From Boswellia sacra (Eukaryota; Streptophyta; Magnoliopsida; Sapindales; Burseraceae): a stretch of 64,000 nucleotides of DNA. The stretch covers positions 1 to 64,000 of the forward strand of contig SNVD02014626.1 of NCBI GenBank assembly GCA_013180625.2, read 5' to 3'. Of the stretch, positions 24,655 to 35,881 are shown piece after piece; within the stretch, counting starts at the first letter, position 1, and every line of letters starts with the position of its first letter. Under the pieces are notes generated by a model. That model searched no databases. It was not told where the DNA came from and worked only from the letters and a program-made list of their open reading frames with translations. Both the position numbers and the translations under genes were made by a program.

Positions 24655-25607
24655 TCAGAAATTACCTCTTGTATTCAAAAGCTCAGGATACTTTCTTTGA
24701 ATCTCTAACTCTAACTCCCATGTGGCCTCTTCAACATCATGATGCTTCCACAAGACCTTGAGTAATGGGATGGACTTGCCACATAAGACGTGCACTCTCG
24801 AGTCCAGGATTTGAATATGAACCTCTTCATATGAAACATCTTGTTGGATATCCAACTCACTCCAATCAAGTACATGTGTTGGGTAAGGTTCATACTTCCT
24901 TAGCATCAATACATGGAATGTGTTATGAATTCCTGATAATCGTGGCAGCAAAGCTAGCTCATAAGCTACTTCGCCAACCCGGCTTAGGACTTCAAATGGA
25001 CCAATGTAGCGTAGAGCAAGTTTACCTTTCTGTCCAAAATGCATTAAGCCCTTACGCGGAGACACCTTTAAAAACACATGGTCCCCCACTTTGAATTCTA
25101 ACGGTCATCTCCTCTTGTCTGCATAGCTTTTTTGTCTACTCTGGGCTGTAAGCAAACGTTGTCGTATCAATTTCACCTTTTCAGTCATTTCTTATACAAG
25201 CTCCAATCCTAATAATGTAGCTTCTCCCACTTCTACCCAACATAACAGGGATCTACACGGTCTACCATAGAGTGCCTAAAAAGGTGCCATTCCAATACTT
25301 GACTAATAGCTGTTGTTGTATACGAATTCCACAAGTGGTAGATGATCCTCCCAATTACCTTGGAAATCCATCACACAAGCCCTCAACATATCTTCTAAAA
25401 TTTGAATAGTACACTCTGATTGACCATAATTTTGAGGATGGAAGGCTATACTAAATAATAACTGAGTGCCCATAGCTCTTTGAAGGCTTTGCCAAAATTG
25501 AGCTGTAAACTGGGGATCTCTGTCTGACACCACTGAAACTGGAACTCCATGTAATCTCATAATTTCTTTAATGTATAACCGACTCAAAATATCCACTGAA
25601 TCGGTTG
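24655..25607 (-). pseudogene. Tekay pol fragment: integrase C-terminal half plus chromodomain
   Basis: Minus-strand frame 25303-25607 covers the integrase core end ([40 protein letters not shown]). After a damaged gap (25090-25300), 24655-25089 gives the integrase tail (GDHVFLKVSP, IGPFEVLSRVGEVAYELALP-like) and a chromodomain ending KVLWKHHDVEEATWELE. Chromodomains steer such elements toward heterochromatin. Stops near 25110 and 25195, and the cut at 25607, make it non-functional. Confidence 0.88.
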
Positions 25608-27362
25608 TGTTGACCTAGGTATGGCAACCCAAGAGGAGGGGTGAATTGGGTTTTTATTTATCAAAACGGATTTGTAAACTTTTCTTGAAAGATCAAAATT
25701 AGTTAAATCTTTCTTTAAGAACAAAGGTGAATAAGATGAGAATGCAATCAAGAATAATAGTAATGAACAATCACAAGTGTAAGTAAATGTAAAGAGGAAA
25801 GGGATAGAGAGAGCGCAAACTCAATTTACGTGGTTCGGCAAACCTTGCCTACGTCCACGGGCTCCTAGCTCCACGAGCTAAGCTTTCCAATAAGTTGTAG
25901 AAATCTTTACAACTTGCTTGATGAACAACCTCACCAAGACTTTTTCTTCAACCCTTGATAACACCACACCAAGAGTTCTTCTTGATGAACAACCTCACCA
26001 AGGCAACTTCCTTCAACTCTTGATAACACCACACCAAGAGTTCTTCTTGATGAACAACCTCACCAAGGAAACTTCCTTCAACTCTTGATAACACCACACC
26101 AAGAGTTCTTCTTGATGAACAACCTCACCAAGGAAAGAGTTCTCTCAAGGATAACTTTTATCCTTTACAAGAAGATCTCACTCTCACCACAATACAAGAA
26201 CAAAGAAAAATTTTTACAACAAAAGTACAACTCTCTTCAAAGAGTAGATAAAGAATATAAAAGCTCTCTAAACTTGATATTTCTCTTATTTGTGGCTTGA
26301 TAGATACTTCTCTTATCTACTTGTTGAATGCATGGGAGAAGGGCTCCTTTTATAGGCAAATGGGATGAACTTAATCAAGTGAAGACACTAACTCCAAATT
26401 TTCTGCCCACCATAAAAACTGTAATTTTGTCTGCCATTTTTGTCAATGTTCCGTTTGAAATTTGAAAATCTGTAAAACATAAACGATCTGTAAAATAAGC
26501 TTTCCAATGCATCAAGAACCAAGTCATTTAGATATCTGTAGCTCAAGATATGGCTAAAACACCATTCAGTGCTCATGTGACTTGATTTTTCTTTCTTGTG
26601 TCAGTCCACTGAATTGCATGTGTATTATGTTGGCCTTATGTTTGAAATTTGAATTTCTTCAAAGAATATGAAATTGGATCCATTGAATCATCTTTCCAAT
26701 GCCACAAGAATCAAGTCATTTGGATATCTCTAACTCAAGATATGGACAAAATATCATTCGGTGCTCAAATGAGTTGATTTTTCTTCTCTGTGTCAGTCCA
26801 CCGAATTTTATGTCAATTATGTCAACCTTGCATTTGAAATTTGAATTTATTCAAAACATATGAAATGTGCTTCATTAAGTCCTCTTTCCAATGCCATAAG
26901 AATCAAGTTAGTTTGATTTTTCTAGCTCAAGATATGTCCAAAAGAGTATTCGGTGCTCATGTTAGTTGCTTCCATTTATCTTTCAACTTGCATGATGATT
27001 TGGACAACCTTGTACTTGAAATTTGAATTTTTTTAAAACATATGAAATGTTATAAATTGAGTAAGCTTTCCAAAGGCTCAAGAATCACGTCATTTGGACA
27101 TCTATAGAGATATATATATGACCAATTGATTGAACATTGCTCATATGTCACATTCCTTGAGTCAAACCTTGTTCTTAAACTTTGGTGCCTTTAACATGTA
27201 GTCTTCTCCTTAGCTTCAACACTTCATTTTAATAAGCCTCTTCTTGATTTTACAATTATTTCAATGATCTTACTCTTGCACATAAATAAACATGTTAGTA
27301 AATCACAATGAATCAATGTGTATTGTTATCATCAAAATTATCATGTAGCCTTAGGGCTAACA
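25608..27362 (-). repeat. LTR D (3' LTR of the second SIRE-type element)
   Basis: TGTTGACC to GGGCTAACA, about 1.75 kb, with four minisatellite units (25919-26150). The right edge abuts GGGGGAGAT-type polypurine tracts on the minus strand (27363-27560). Confidence 0.9.
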
Positions 27363-27560
27363 ATCTCCCCCTTTTTGATGATGACAAACCATTGATTGCT
27401 TTCAAATAATATCTAAAATAAAGAATGAAAATAAAATCAAGAATAAACAAAAAGATAGCACTTGTTATGAATATAAACAATCCAACAATTTCTCCCCCTT
27501 TTGTTATCATAAAAAAGATTTAATCAAATTAATTACTCCCCCTAAATATATTCTCCCCTT
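27363..27560 (-). other. Multiple polypurine tracts, second SIRE-type element
   Basis: CCCCC-containing tracts at about 27367, 27494, 27538 and 27554 repeat the arrangement at 2102 and 6344. This supports Sirevirus membership. Confidence 0.7.
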
Positions 27561-27717
27561 TAACATATGCTACCATTCAAAGATTAGCATATAAAAATAA
27601 AATTACAACATATCCAACATGCCTAATTCTCTTCTAATTATGCAAAATATATCTTGACTAAGGGGTTTAGTCATATTTAGGTCTAGGGACTAATTCCCAA
27701 ACTTGATTTCTCTCAAA

Positions 27718-30696
27718 TTAGTTCAATTCTTCTTGCATAGCCAAAATCAAACTTTCGTCATTTTTGGCTTCTTTAAAAGATTTTGGTTCAAATTGAGAGA
27801 CAAATGCAAAATGATTACAAAAGTTCCTAAAAGAAGATCTAGTTCTCATACCTTGTGATGGTTCACCAATAATGAGATCTTTTAGGGTGAGCTTTTGCAT
27901 ACCTCCATTCCTTTGGTAATTCTTGGGAAGAATCATTTACTTCCTCAAGCTTTTCTTGTCGAAGTTGTAATTCATCTTTTCATCAAGCCTTGATTCCTTG
28001 ATTTGCCTTTCTACCTCAACAATATCATCATCTAAATTCTTTGAAGAAATCACATTAGTTTCATCAAATTCAACATGCATAGAATCTTCAATAGTAAGAG
28101 TCTTTTTGTTAAAAACTCTATATGCCTTACTATGGTTGGAGTAGCCAACAAAAAATTCCAATATCGGCTTTTGCATCAAATTTTTCAAGGTTATCCTTGG
28201 TGTTTAAAATAAAACATTTACATCCAAAAATTTAAAAAAATCCAATGTTGGGTTTTCTTCATTTCCAAAGTTCGTAACGAGTTTTCTTTATTAAAGCTCT
28301 AATATGGACTCTATTGATTATAAAGAATGCGGTATTAACGGCTTCAGCCCAAAAATATTTTGACAAATTATTTTCAAGTAACATGGTCCTAGCCATTTCT
28401 TGGATAGTCCTATTTTTCCTCTCAACAACACCATTTTGTTGTGGAGTTCTAGGTGCGGAAAAATTATGTTCAAAACCATTTTCATCACAAAGATTTTCAA
28501 ATGCAACATTGTCTACTTCACCACCATGATCACTCCTAATGGACACAATAGAATACCTTTTTTATTTTGGACTCTTTTTGCAAATTTTAAAAAAGCTTGT
28601 GTGGCCTCATTTTTAGTTTTCAAGAATAACACCCAAGTGAATCTTGAATAATCATCTACAATAACAAAAACATAATACTTTCCACCAAGGCTTTGAGTTC
28701 TTGATGGTCCAAATAAATCCAAATGAAGTAATTGTAGAGGTTTATGTGTTGAAATAAATTTCTTATGTTTAGAAAAAGTTCTCACTTGTTTTCCAAATTG
28801 ACAAGCATCACAAATCTTATCATTTTCAAATTTTATTTTTGGAAGACCATCAATTAAATCATTTTTAGAAATTTATGAAATTGTATCCACGCTAGCATAA
28901 CCTAATCTTCTATGCCATAACCAAGCATCATGATTAATAATAAAACACTTTCTACATATTCATTAACATCAATATCAATTATATAAATATTACCACATCT
29001 ATTACCAATAAATAATGTCTTATTGTTACTAACATCCTTAATCACACATCTATTAGGCTCAAAAGTAACAAAATATCCCTTATCACACAATTGACTAATG
29101 CTAATCAAATCATGTTTTAAAACATGAACAAGCAAAACATCTTTAATAATAGGTGAAGAAAGGTTACCAATATCACCATGTCCGATTACCTTCCTTTGGC
29201 ATTATCACCGAAGGTCACATATCCTCCTTTCTTCATGATTAATCTTGAGAACTTGGAGGCATCTCCGGTCATATGCCTTAAGCATCCACTATCTAAGTAA
29301 CACTTGTGTTTGCCACTCCTTTGTTTCTACAATCAACATTCAAAGAGTAACTTTTTGGTACCCAAATGTTCTTGGATCCTTGGGGGTTAGTTATGGTACT
29401 TTTTGGAACCCATATTTGTTTCAAATTAGGATTTCTCTTAATACAGCAAGAATATACTTTGTGTTCTTTTTCTCCACAATAAGTACATGACTGATTAAGA
29501 TTATTTCTAGAAGATGCATGAGCAAAATAGTTTTTAAAATACGTTTGTTTTTCATGAGTTTTATATCCTAACACTCTTTTATCAAAAACACACATTTGAT
29601 TTTGTAACATAGAATTCAAATTTTTTGTGCTTTTTGTAAAACTATTAACAAGATTTCTCAAGTCATTATTTTCCTTTTTCAAAATAACATTTTCTTTCTC
29701 CAATTTATCAAAATCCTTTTGTTTTAAAATGTCATTTTTAGTTTTTAATAAATGTATTTGATTTTCCAAACTTTCAAAATCTTTTTGCCTTAAAATTTCA
29801 TTTTCATTTTCTAAAGCTTCATTTGTTTCCAACAACTCTTCTAATTGTGTTAACATGATTTTTGACTTCTTTTTGAAAGCATTGATTTTTGAATTTTGTT
29901 TATCAACTTGCACATGTAATTTTTGGAATGCTTCAACTAATTCATCATATGAAAACTTAGGATCATAGTTTAGAATACTTACCTCATCTTCTCTTAATGC
30001 CATGAAGAACGTGTTTGCCACTTCGCAATCTTCTTCATTCTCATTCAAGGTGATTTCATGAGTCATGAGAGAACCCATAAGTTCTTCTAATGGTAGTTTG
30101 GTGAGGTCCTTTGCTTCTTGAATTGCCGTCACCATTGACTCCTAAGATTTTGGTAGACACCTAAGAATCTTTCTCACCATTTCAACATTAGAATACGATT
30201 TACTAAGAGATTTCAAACCATTGTCAATATCCATAAATCTAATAAACATTTCAGAAATCGATTCATTCGGTTTCATCTTAAAAAGCTCATAACTATAAAC
30301 TAGGATACTAATTTTAGATTCTTTAACTTGACTAGTTTCTTCATGAGTTACATCAAGTGTATGCCATATTTCTTGTGCTGTAGAACAAGTAGATATTCTA
30401 TTAAAGACATTTCTATCTATAGCATAATATAACACATTCATAGCTTTAGCATTCAAACTCAATTTCTTTTTATCATCTTCACTAAACTCTTTAGGTTATT
30501 TAAGCATGCTTTCCCCATTTTCAATTTTGGTAGGAACAAAAGGTCCTTCAAAAACAATAGACCACAAATCATAATCAAAAGATTTCAAGAAAATACTCAT
30601 TCTAGTTTTCCAATAAGAGTAATCACTTCTATTAAAAAATGGAGGTCTAGAGATAGAAAGCCCCTCAACATACGAAGATGAATTAAAAGTTGCCAT
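27718..30696 (-). pseudogene. gag-pol remnant with integrase, lacking RT and RNase H
   Basis: Minus-strand order: gag start at 30694-30696, UBN2 gag (30142-30462), coiled coil with ENEILRQKDF-type repeats and zinc knuckle CTYCGEKEHKVYSC (29293-30135), GAG-pre-integrase (28902-29135, LISISQLCDKGYFV), integrase core (28259-28785: LLHLDLFGPSRTQS, VIVDDYSRFTWV, RSDHGGEVDN, PQQNGVVERKNRTIQEM) and the linker to RT (27718-28188), which ends in AMQEELN. RT would begin here but the sequence jumps at about 27670 to the 3' untranslated region. Frameshifts separate the pieces. In the first half of the zinc knuckle motif Gly-His is changed to Glu-His. Confidence 0.88.
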
Positions 30697-30736
30697 AGCT
30701 CAAAAATCGATAAAGATTTAAAAAATTGAGCAACTT

Positions 30737-30748
30737 TGCTCTGATACC
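30737..30748 (-). other. Primer binding site, TGGTATCAGAGC
   Basis: The reverse complement is a perfect 12-base initiator-Met tRNA match, two bases from LTR E at 30751. Confidence 0.92.
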
Positions 30749-30750
30749 AC

Positions 30751-32579
30751 TTGTTGACCCAGGTATGGCAACCCAAGAGGGGGGGGTGAATTTGGTTTTT
30801 ATTTATAAAAACTAATTTACAAAACTTTTCTTGAAAAATCAAAATTATTTAACTCTTTCTTTGAGAATAAAGGTGAAGAAGATGAAAATAGAATGCAATC
30901 AAGAGAATAGAAATAAAGAACAATCACAAGTGCAAGTTAATGCAAAGAGATAGGGATAGAGAGAGTGCAAACTAAATTTACGTGGTTCAGCAAACCTTGC
31001 CTACGCCTACGGACTCCTAGCTCCACGAGCTAAGTTTTCTACTAAGTTGTAGAAATCTTTACAACTTTCTTGATGAGCAACCTCACCAAGACTTTTTCCT
31101 TCAACTCTTGGTAACACCACACCAAGAGTTCTTCTTGATGGACAACCTCACCAAGGCAACTTTCTTCGACCCTTGGTAACACCGCACCAAGAGTTATTCA
31201 TGATGAACAACCTTACTAAGCCAACTTCCTTCAACTCTTGATAACACCACACCCAGAGTTCTTCTTGATGAACAACCTCACCAAGGCAACTTCTTTCAAC
31301 TCTGGATAGCACCATACCAAGAGTTCTTCTTGATGAACAACCTCACCAAGGAAAGAGTTCTCTCAGGGATAACTTTTATCCTTTACAAGAACATCTCACT
31401 CTCACCACATTACAAGAACAAAGAAAATTTTTACAACAAAAGTGCAACTCTCTTCAAAGAGTAGATAAAGAATATAAAAGTCTCTAAACTTGATATTTCT
31501 CTTATTTGTGGCTTGATAGATTCTTCTCTTCTTCTTCTTACTGAATGCATGGGAGAAGGGCTCCTTTTATAGGCAAATGGGATGAACTTAATCAAGTGAA
31601 GACACCAACTACAAATTTTCTGCCCACCATAAAAACTAAATTTTTTCTACCATTTTTGTCAATGTTTCACTTGAAATTTGAAAATATGAAAAACATGAAC
31701 AATCTATAAAATTGAATAAACTTTCCAACGCATCAAGAATCAAGTCATTTGGATATCTGTAGCTCAAGATATGGCCAAAACACCATTCGGTGCTCATGCG
31801 AGTTGATTTTTCTTCCTTATGTCAGTCCGCCGACTTGCATGTCAATTATGTCAGCCTTCCCTTTAAAATTTGAATATCTTCAAAACATATAAAATGTGCC
31901 TCATTAATTTATATTTCCAATGCCATAATAATCAAGTGATTTTGATATCTCTAGCTCAAGATATGGATAAAACACCATTTGGTGCTCATGTGAATTGATT
32001 TCTCCTCCTTGTGTCAGTCCATTGAATTGCATGTCAATTATGTCAGCCGTCGATTTGAAATTTGAATTTCTTCAAAAAATATGAAATGTGAGTTATTAAG
32101 TCATCTTTCTAATGCCATAAGAATCAAGTGATTTAGATATTTCTAGCTCAAGATATGTCTAAAATAGTATTTGGTGCTCATGTCAGCTGCTTCTATTTGT
32201 CTTTCAACTTGCATGATGATTTGGACAACCTTGCACTTGAAATTTGAATTTTTTTAAAACATGTAAAATGTTATAAATTGAGTAAGCTTTCCAAAGGGTT
32301 AAGAATCATATCATTTAGACATTTATAGAGAAATATATGACCAATTATTTAAACAATACTTATGTATCACATTCCTTGAGTCAAACCTTGTTCTTAAACT
32401 TTGGTGCCTTTAACATATAGTCTTCTCCTTAGCTTCAACACTTCATTTTAATAAGCCTCTTCTTGATTTTACAATTATTTCAATGATCTTACTATTACAA
32501 ATAAATAAACATGTTAGTAAATCTCAAGTAATCAATGTTTATTGTTATCATCAAAATTATCATGTAGCCTTAGGGCTAA
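30751..32579 (-). repeat. LTR E (5' LTR of the second SIRE-type element)
   Basis: Starts TGTTGACC, about 1.83 kb, with five minisatellite units (31071-31350). It ends GGGCTAA and then joins AGTTCGGTTATAAAAA, which is internal to the LTR of the neighbouring Sirevirus (compare 53731). The last CA is missing. Confidence 0.88.
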
Positions 32580-33389
32580 TAGTTCGGTTATAAAAAACTA
32601 CGTCTACGGACAGCTATCGAGCTGTAATTCACTATGCTCTTGTTTGTACAATCTTTATGACCTTTTACAGTGCTAACTCACCCTCACACACTGACCTAAT
32701 CTTTGACAAACAAAATCTTCGCAAAGATTCTAAACACTAGTGAAACTGCTTACTCTCTCTCAAAGATAACTTAACAGAACATTGTTAAGTTATAAATAAC
32801 AATCAATGTCTGACAAAATAAACACTCAACCCTCATGATTTCTTAAGTGTTTGCTAACTCGCTCAGACTCGATCAACACCTCATGTACAATTTTTAATTC
32901 TCATACATGATTACAAAGACTCAATAAATCAAAGACATAACAACATTCCTTGGCGTTAAAGCTTGTGTCTTTGCAAAGTTGCGGAATGCGCGGAATGTCT
33001 TTAACAACCAACAATCTCGCTTTTGCATAAAAGACTATCTCGCCCTCTTCACTATGTTATTGACGTTTTATTATATAATGAGAGGTCTTGATACAATCTC
33101 CCTACAGTCCTGTAAAGATCTTAATCAAGATCACATTAGGATTAGGATAACAAAATAGGAAAATGCTTTTTAGTTAATCTCCTAAAGGAATAAGGGTATA
33201 TCAACTATCTTCCTATTTTGATTAGGATACAAAATATTATCCTAATCAAGAGAGATAATAATCAAAGTACTTCTTATAAAAATTAGTTAGAAATAGTAAA
33301 ATGGGAATAAACCACTTTAATTACTTTGATCACAAGTTAACCGAAAATTTGAACATGTGTATAATACATGTTTGTCGTTATCACCAACA
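32580..33389 (-). repeat. 3' LTR (partial) of the env-bearing Sirevirus
   Basis: Matches 53731-54538 almost base for base (GCTATCGAGCTGTAATTCAC, GGTATATCAACTATCTT, CATGTTTGTCGTTATCACC). It ends CACCAACA at 33389. About the first 85 bases, present at 53649-53730, are missing where LTR E joins. Confidence 0.9.
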
Positions 33390-33775
33390 ATCTCTCCCTT
33401 TTTGGCAACTTGTGATGAAAGCACTTAACTATTTCTAAGAACACCACATGATAAACCAGTTAAAAAAAATTTCATGAATTGTAAAACAGGGAAATGACCT
33501 AATCAAAATAATCTGCAACTGTTGTGAAACTCATAATAGCACACTGTCATAAGATATATGATAGAACATAGGACTAAGTAAAGTGTCACCAGTACATATT
33601 GCAAAACAAAGGAAAATATTTTGTTAAACACAACAGCACTAAAAAAAAAAAACATCTACAACATTTAGTCAATGTACTGATGTAGATAAGGTAGCAAGTC
33701 ATGCAAATGCACACCGCATATAACGGAGTCATTCTCCCCCTTGATGTGTGATCTTCAAAGGCATTCTCCCCCTCG
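33390..33775 (-). other. Polypurine tracts before the 3' LTR
   Basis: On the minus strand AAAAAGGGAGAGA abuts the LTR, and two more tracts (AAGGGGGAGAATG and GAGGGGGAGAATG) lie at about 33730-33745 and 33764-33775. This again is a multi-tract pattern. Confidence 0.65.
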
Positions 33776-34054
33776 ATTTCAGCACAAGTAGCCAAAATCT
33801 AAACAAGTCTTGGAGACATCCAAACAGGTGGAGATGTAGAGCTGCCAGGGCATTTGACAAATTTGCGAGCAACATGCTTAACCCTACGCTTAGGAGTAGA
33901 GGTTTGCTGAACAGATGGGTCTAGTTCTGTTGAAGCTGCAACTGGGGCTGGGTGTGCAGCAGGATCTGGTGTTGGAGGAACGTCAATTGTATTCGAGGAA
34001 GTGGCTGTAACTTCAGTAACTACTTTGCAAATTTCTCTTTCAATTCTTTCGGCA

Positions 34055-35881
34055 CTAGTTGTAACATCCCACATCGCTTGGGAATATGATGTGATATGTG
34101 CTTAAATACCTTGTGAGCTCCTTAAGCTGTTGGAGGCCTTTTGGGTGCAAAGCCCGAAAGCAAAACCGTGACAGACTGTGTGTCCAAAGCGGACAATATC
34201 CAACAGTGGGCCGAGGTATTGGGCTTTGCGTGTGCATGGGGGCCACCGCTTGAGACTATATGGGGGCCACCTCTTGAGGGTTTATGGGGACCGCAAAGTG
34301 TCACACATAGTGCAAAGTGCCACATGCAGACCGGGATGTTACAAATGGTATCAGAGCCTAGCCCAACCGGAAGTGTGGGATGTCACCCTGAGGATATAAG
34401 CCCAATCAAGCGAGGACGCTTTATTCCTAAGGGGGGGTGAATGTAACATCCCACATCGCTTGGGAATATGATGTGATATGTGCTTAAATACCTTGTGAGC
34501 TCCTTAAGCTGTTGGAGGCCTTTTGGGTTGCAAAGCCCGAAAGCAAAACCGTGACGGACTGTGTGTCTAAAGCGGACAATATCCAACAGTGGGCCGAGGT
34601 ATTGGGCTTTGCGTGCGCATGGGGGTCACCGCTTGAGACTATGTGGGGGCCACCTCTTGAGGGTTTATAGGGACCGCAAAGTGTCACACATAGTACAAAG
34701 TGCCACATGCAGACCGGGATGTTACAAATGGTATCAGAGCTTAGCCCAACCAGAAGTGTGGGATGTCACCCTGAGAATATAAGCCCAATCAAGCGAGGAC
34801 GCTTGATTCCTAAGGGGGCGTGAATGTAACATCCCACATCGCTTGGGAATATGATGTGATATGTGCTTAAATACCTTGTGAGCTCCTTAAGTTGTTGGAG
34901 GCCTTTTGGGTTGCAAAGCCCGAAAGCAAAACCGTGACGGACTGTGTGTCTAAAGCGGACAATATCCAACAGTGGGCCGAGGAATTGGGCTTTGCGTGTG
35001 CATGGGGCCCACCGCTTGAGACTATGTGGGGGCCACCTCTTGAGGGTTTATGGGGACCGTAAAGTGCCACACATAGTGCAAAGTGCCACATGCGGACCGG
35101 GATGTTACAAATGGTATCAGAGCCTAGCCCAACCGGAAGTGTGGGATGTCACCCTTGAGGATATAAGCCCAATCAAGCGAGGACGCTTGATTCCTAAGGG
35201 GGGGTGAATGTAACATCCCACATCGCTTGGGAATATGATGTGATATGTGCTTAAATACCTTGTGAGCTCCTTAAGCTGTTGGAGGCCTTTTGGGTTGCAA
35301 AGCCCGAAAGCAAAACCGTGATGGACTGTGTGTTCAAAGCGGACAATATCCAACAGTGGGCCGAGGTATTGGGCTTTGCGCACGCATGGGGGCCACCGCT
35401 TGAGACTGTGTGGGGGCCACCTCTTGAGGGTTTATGGGGACCGCAAAGTGCCACACATAGTGCAAAGTGCCACATGCGGACCGGGATGTTACAAATGGTA
35501 TCAGAGCCAAGCCAAACCGGAAGTGTGGGATGTCACCCTGAGGATATAAGCCCAATCAAGCGAGGACGCTTGATTCCTAAGGAGGGGTGAATGTAACATC
35601 CCACATCGCTTGGGAATATGATGTGATATGTGCTTAAATACCTTGTGAGCTCCTTAAGCTGTTGGAGGCCTTTTGGGTTGCAAAGCCCGAAAGCAAAACC
35701 GTGACGGACTGTGTGTCTAAAGCGGACAATATCCAACAGTGGGCCGATGTATTGGGCTTTGCGTGCGCATGGGAGCCACCGCTTGAGACTATGTGAGGGC
35801 CACCTCTTGAGGGTTTATGGGGACCGCAAAGTGTCACACATAGTGCAAAGTGCCACATGCGGACCGGGATGTTACACTAGT
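34055..35881 (+). mobile_element. TRIM tandem array: five LTRs, four interiors, one target duplication
   Basis: LTRs at 34060-34343, 34442-34726, 34825-35109, 35209-35493 and 35592-35876 (284-285 bp), each starting TGTAACATCCC and ending GGGATGTTACA. Between them lie 98-99-bp interiors that hold only a primer site (TGGTATCAGAGCC right after the LTR) and a G-rich tract (AAGGGGGGGTGAA) before the next LTR. That is the TRIM plan: no coding capacity, moved by another element's enzymes. The period is 382-384 bp. The whole block is flanked by CTAGT (34055-34059 and 35877-35881). Units are nearly identical, so the array is young. Small frames in it are artefacts. Confidence 0.95.
34343..34360 (+). 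other. TRIM primer binding site (first of four)
   Basis: TGGTATCAGAGCC follows the first LTR within two bases, complementary to initiator-Met tRNA. The same site recurs after LTRs 2 (34728), 3 (35111) and 4 (35495) but not after LTR 5, where the target duplication follows. This sets the TRIM direction as plus, opposite to its host element. Confidence 0.9.

Larger units (their letters stand above)
22775..25607 (-). mobile_element. Tekay-like Ty3-gypsy chromovirus, 3' part only
   Basis: A 3' LTR (22775-24606) and the end of pol with a chromodomain. The left flank is the CACTA transposase gene. On the right the integrase frame stops abruptly at 25607, where a SIRE-type LTR begins. The rest of the element (rest of integrase, RT, protease, gag, 5' LTR) is not elsewhere in the window. 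The candidate target half left of the LTR is GAATC. Confidence 0.85.
25608..32579 (-). mobile_element. SIRE/Maximus-type element, both LTRs, RT and RNase H deleted
   Basis: LTR D (25608-27362), interior (27363-30750) and LTR E (30751-32579), same family as the array at 1-10532. The interior keeps gag, GAG-pre-integrase and integrase but jumps from just before RT straight to the polypurine tracts. Left flank is Tekay integrase (GGTTG before 25608). Right flank is the middle of a different copia LTR, and LTR E ends GGGCTAA without the CA. There is no target duplication. Confidence 0.85.

Noticed and set aside
34060..34343. Cassandra-type TRIM with 5S rRNA-like LTR
   Set aside because: The LTR start is similar, but I could not find the conserved 5S box A/C sequences in the unit.
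34060..35876. Satellite DNA or CRISPR-like array with a 383-bp period
   Set aside because: The unit resolves into LTR, tRNA-Met primer site and polypurine tract, and the block has a 5-bp target duplication, so it is a TRIM array.
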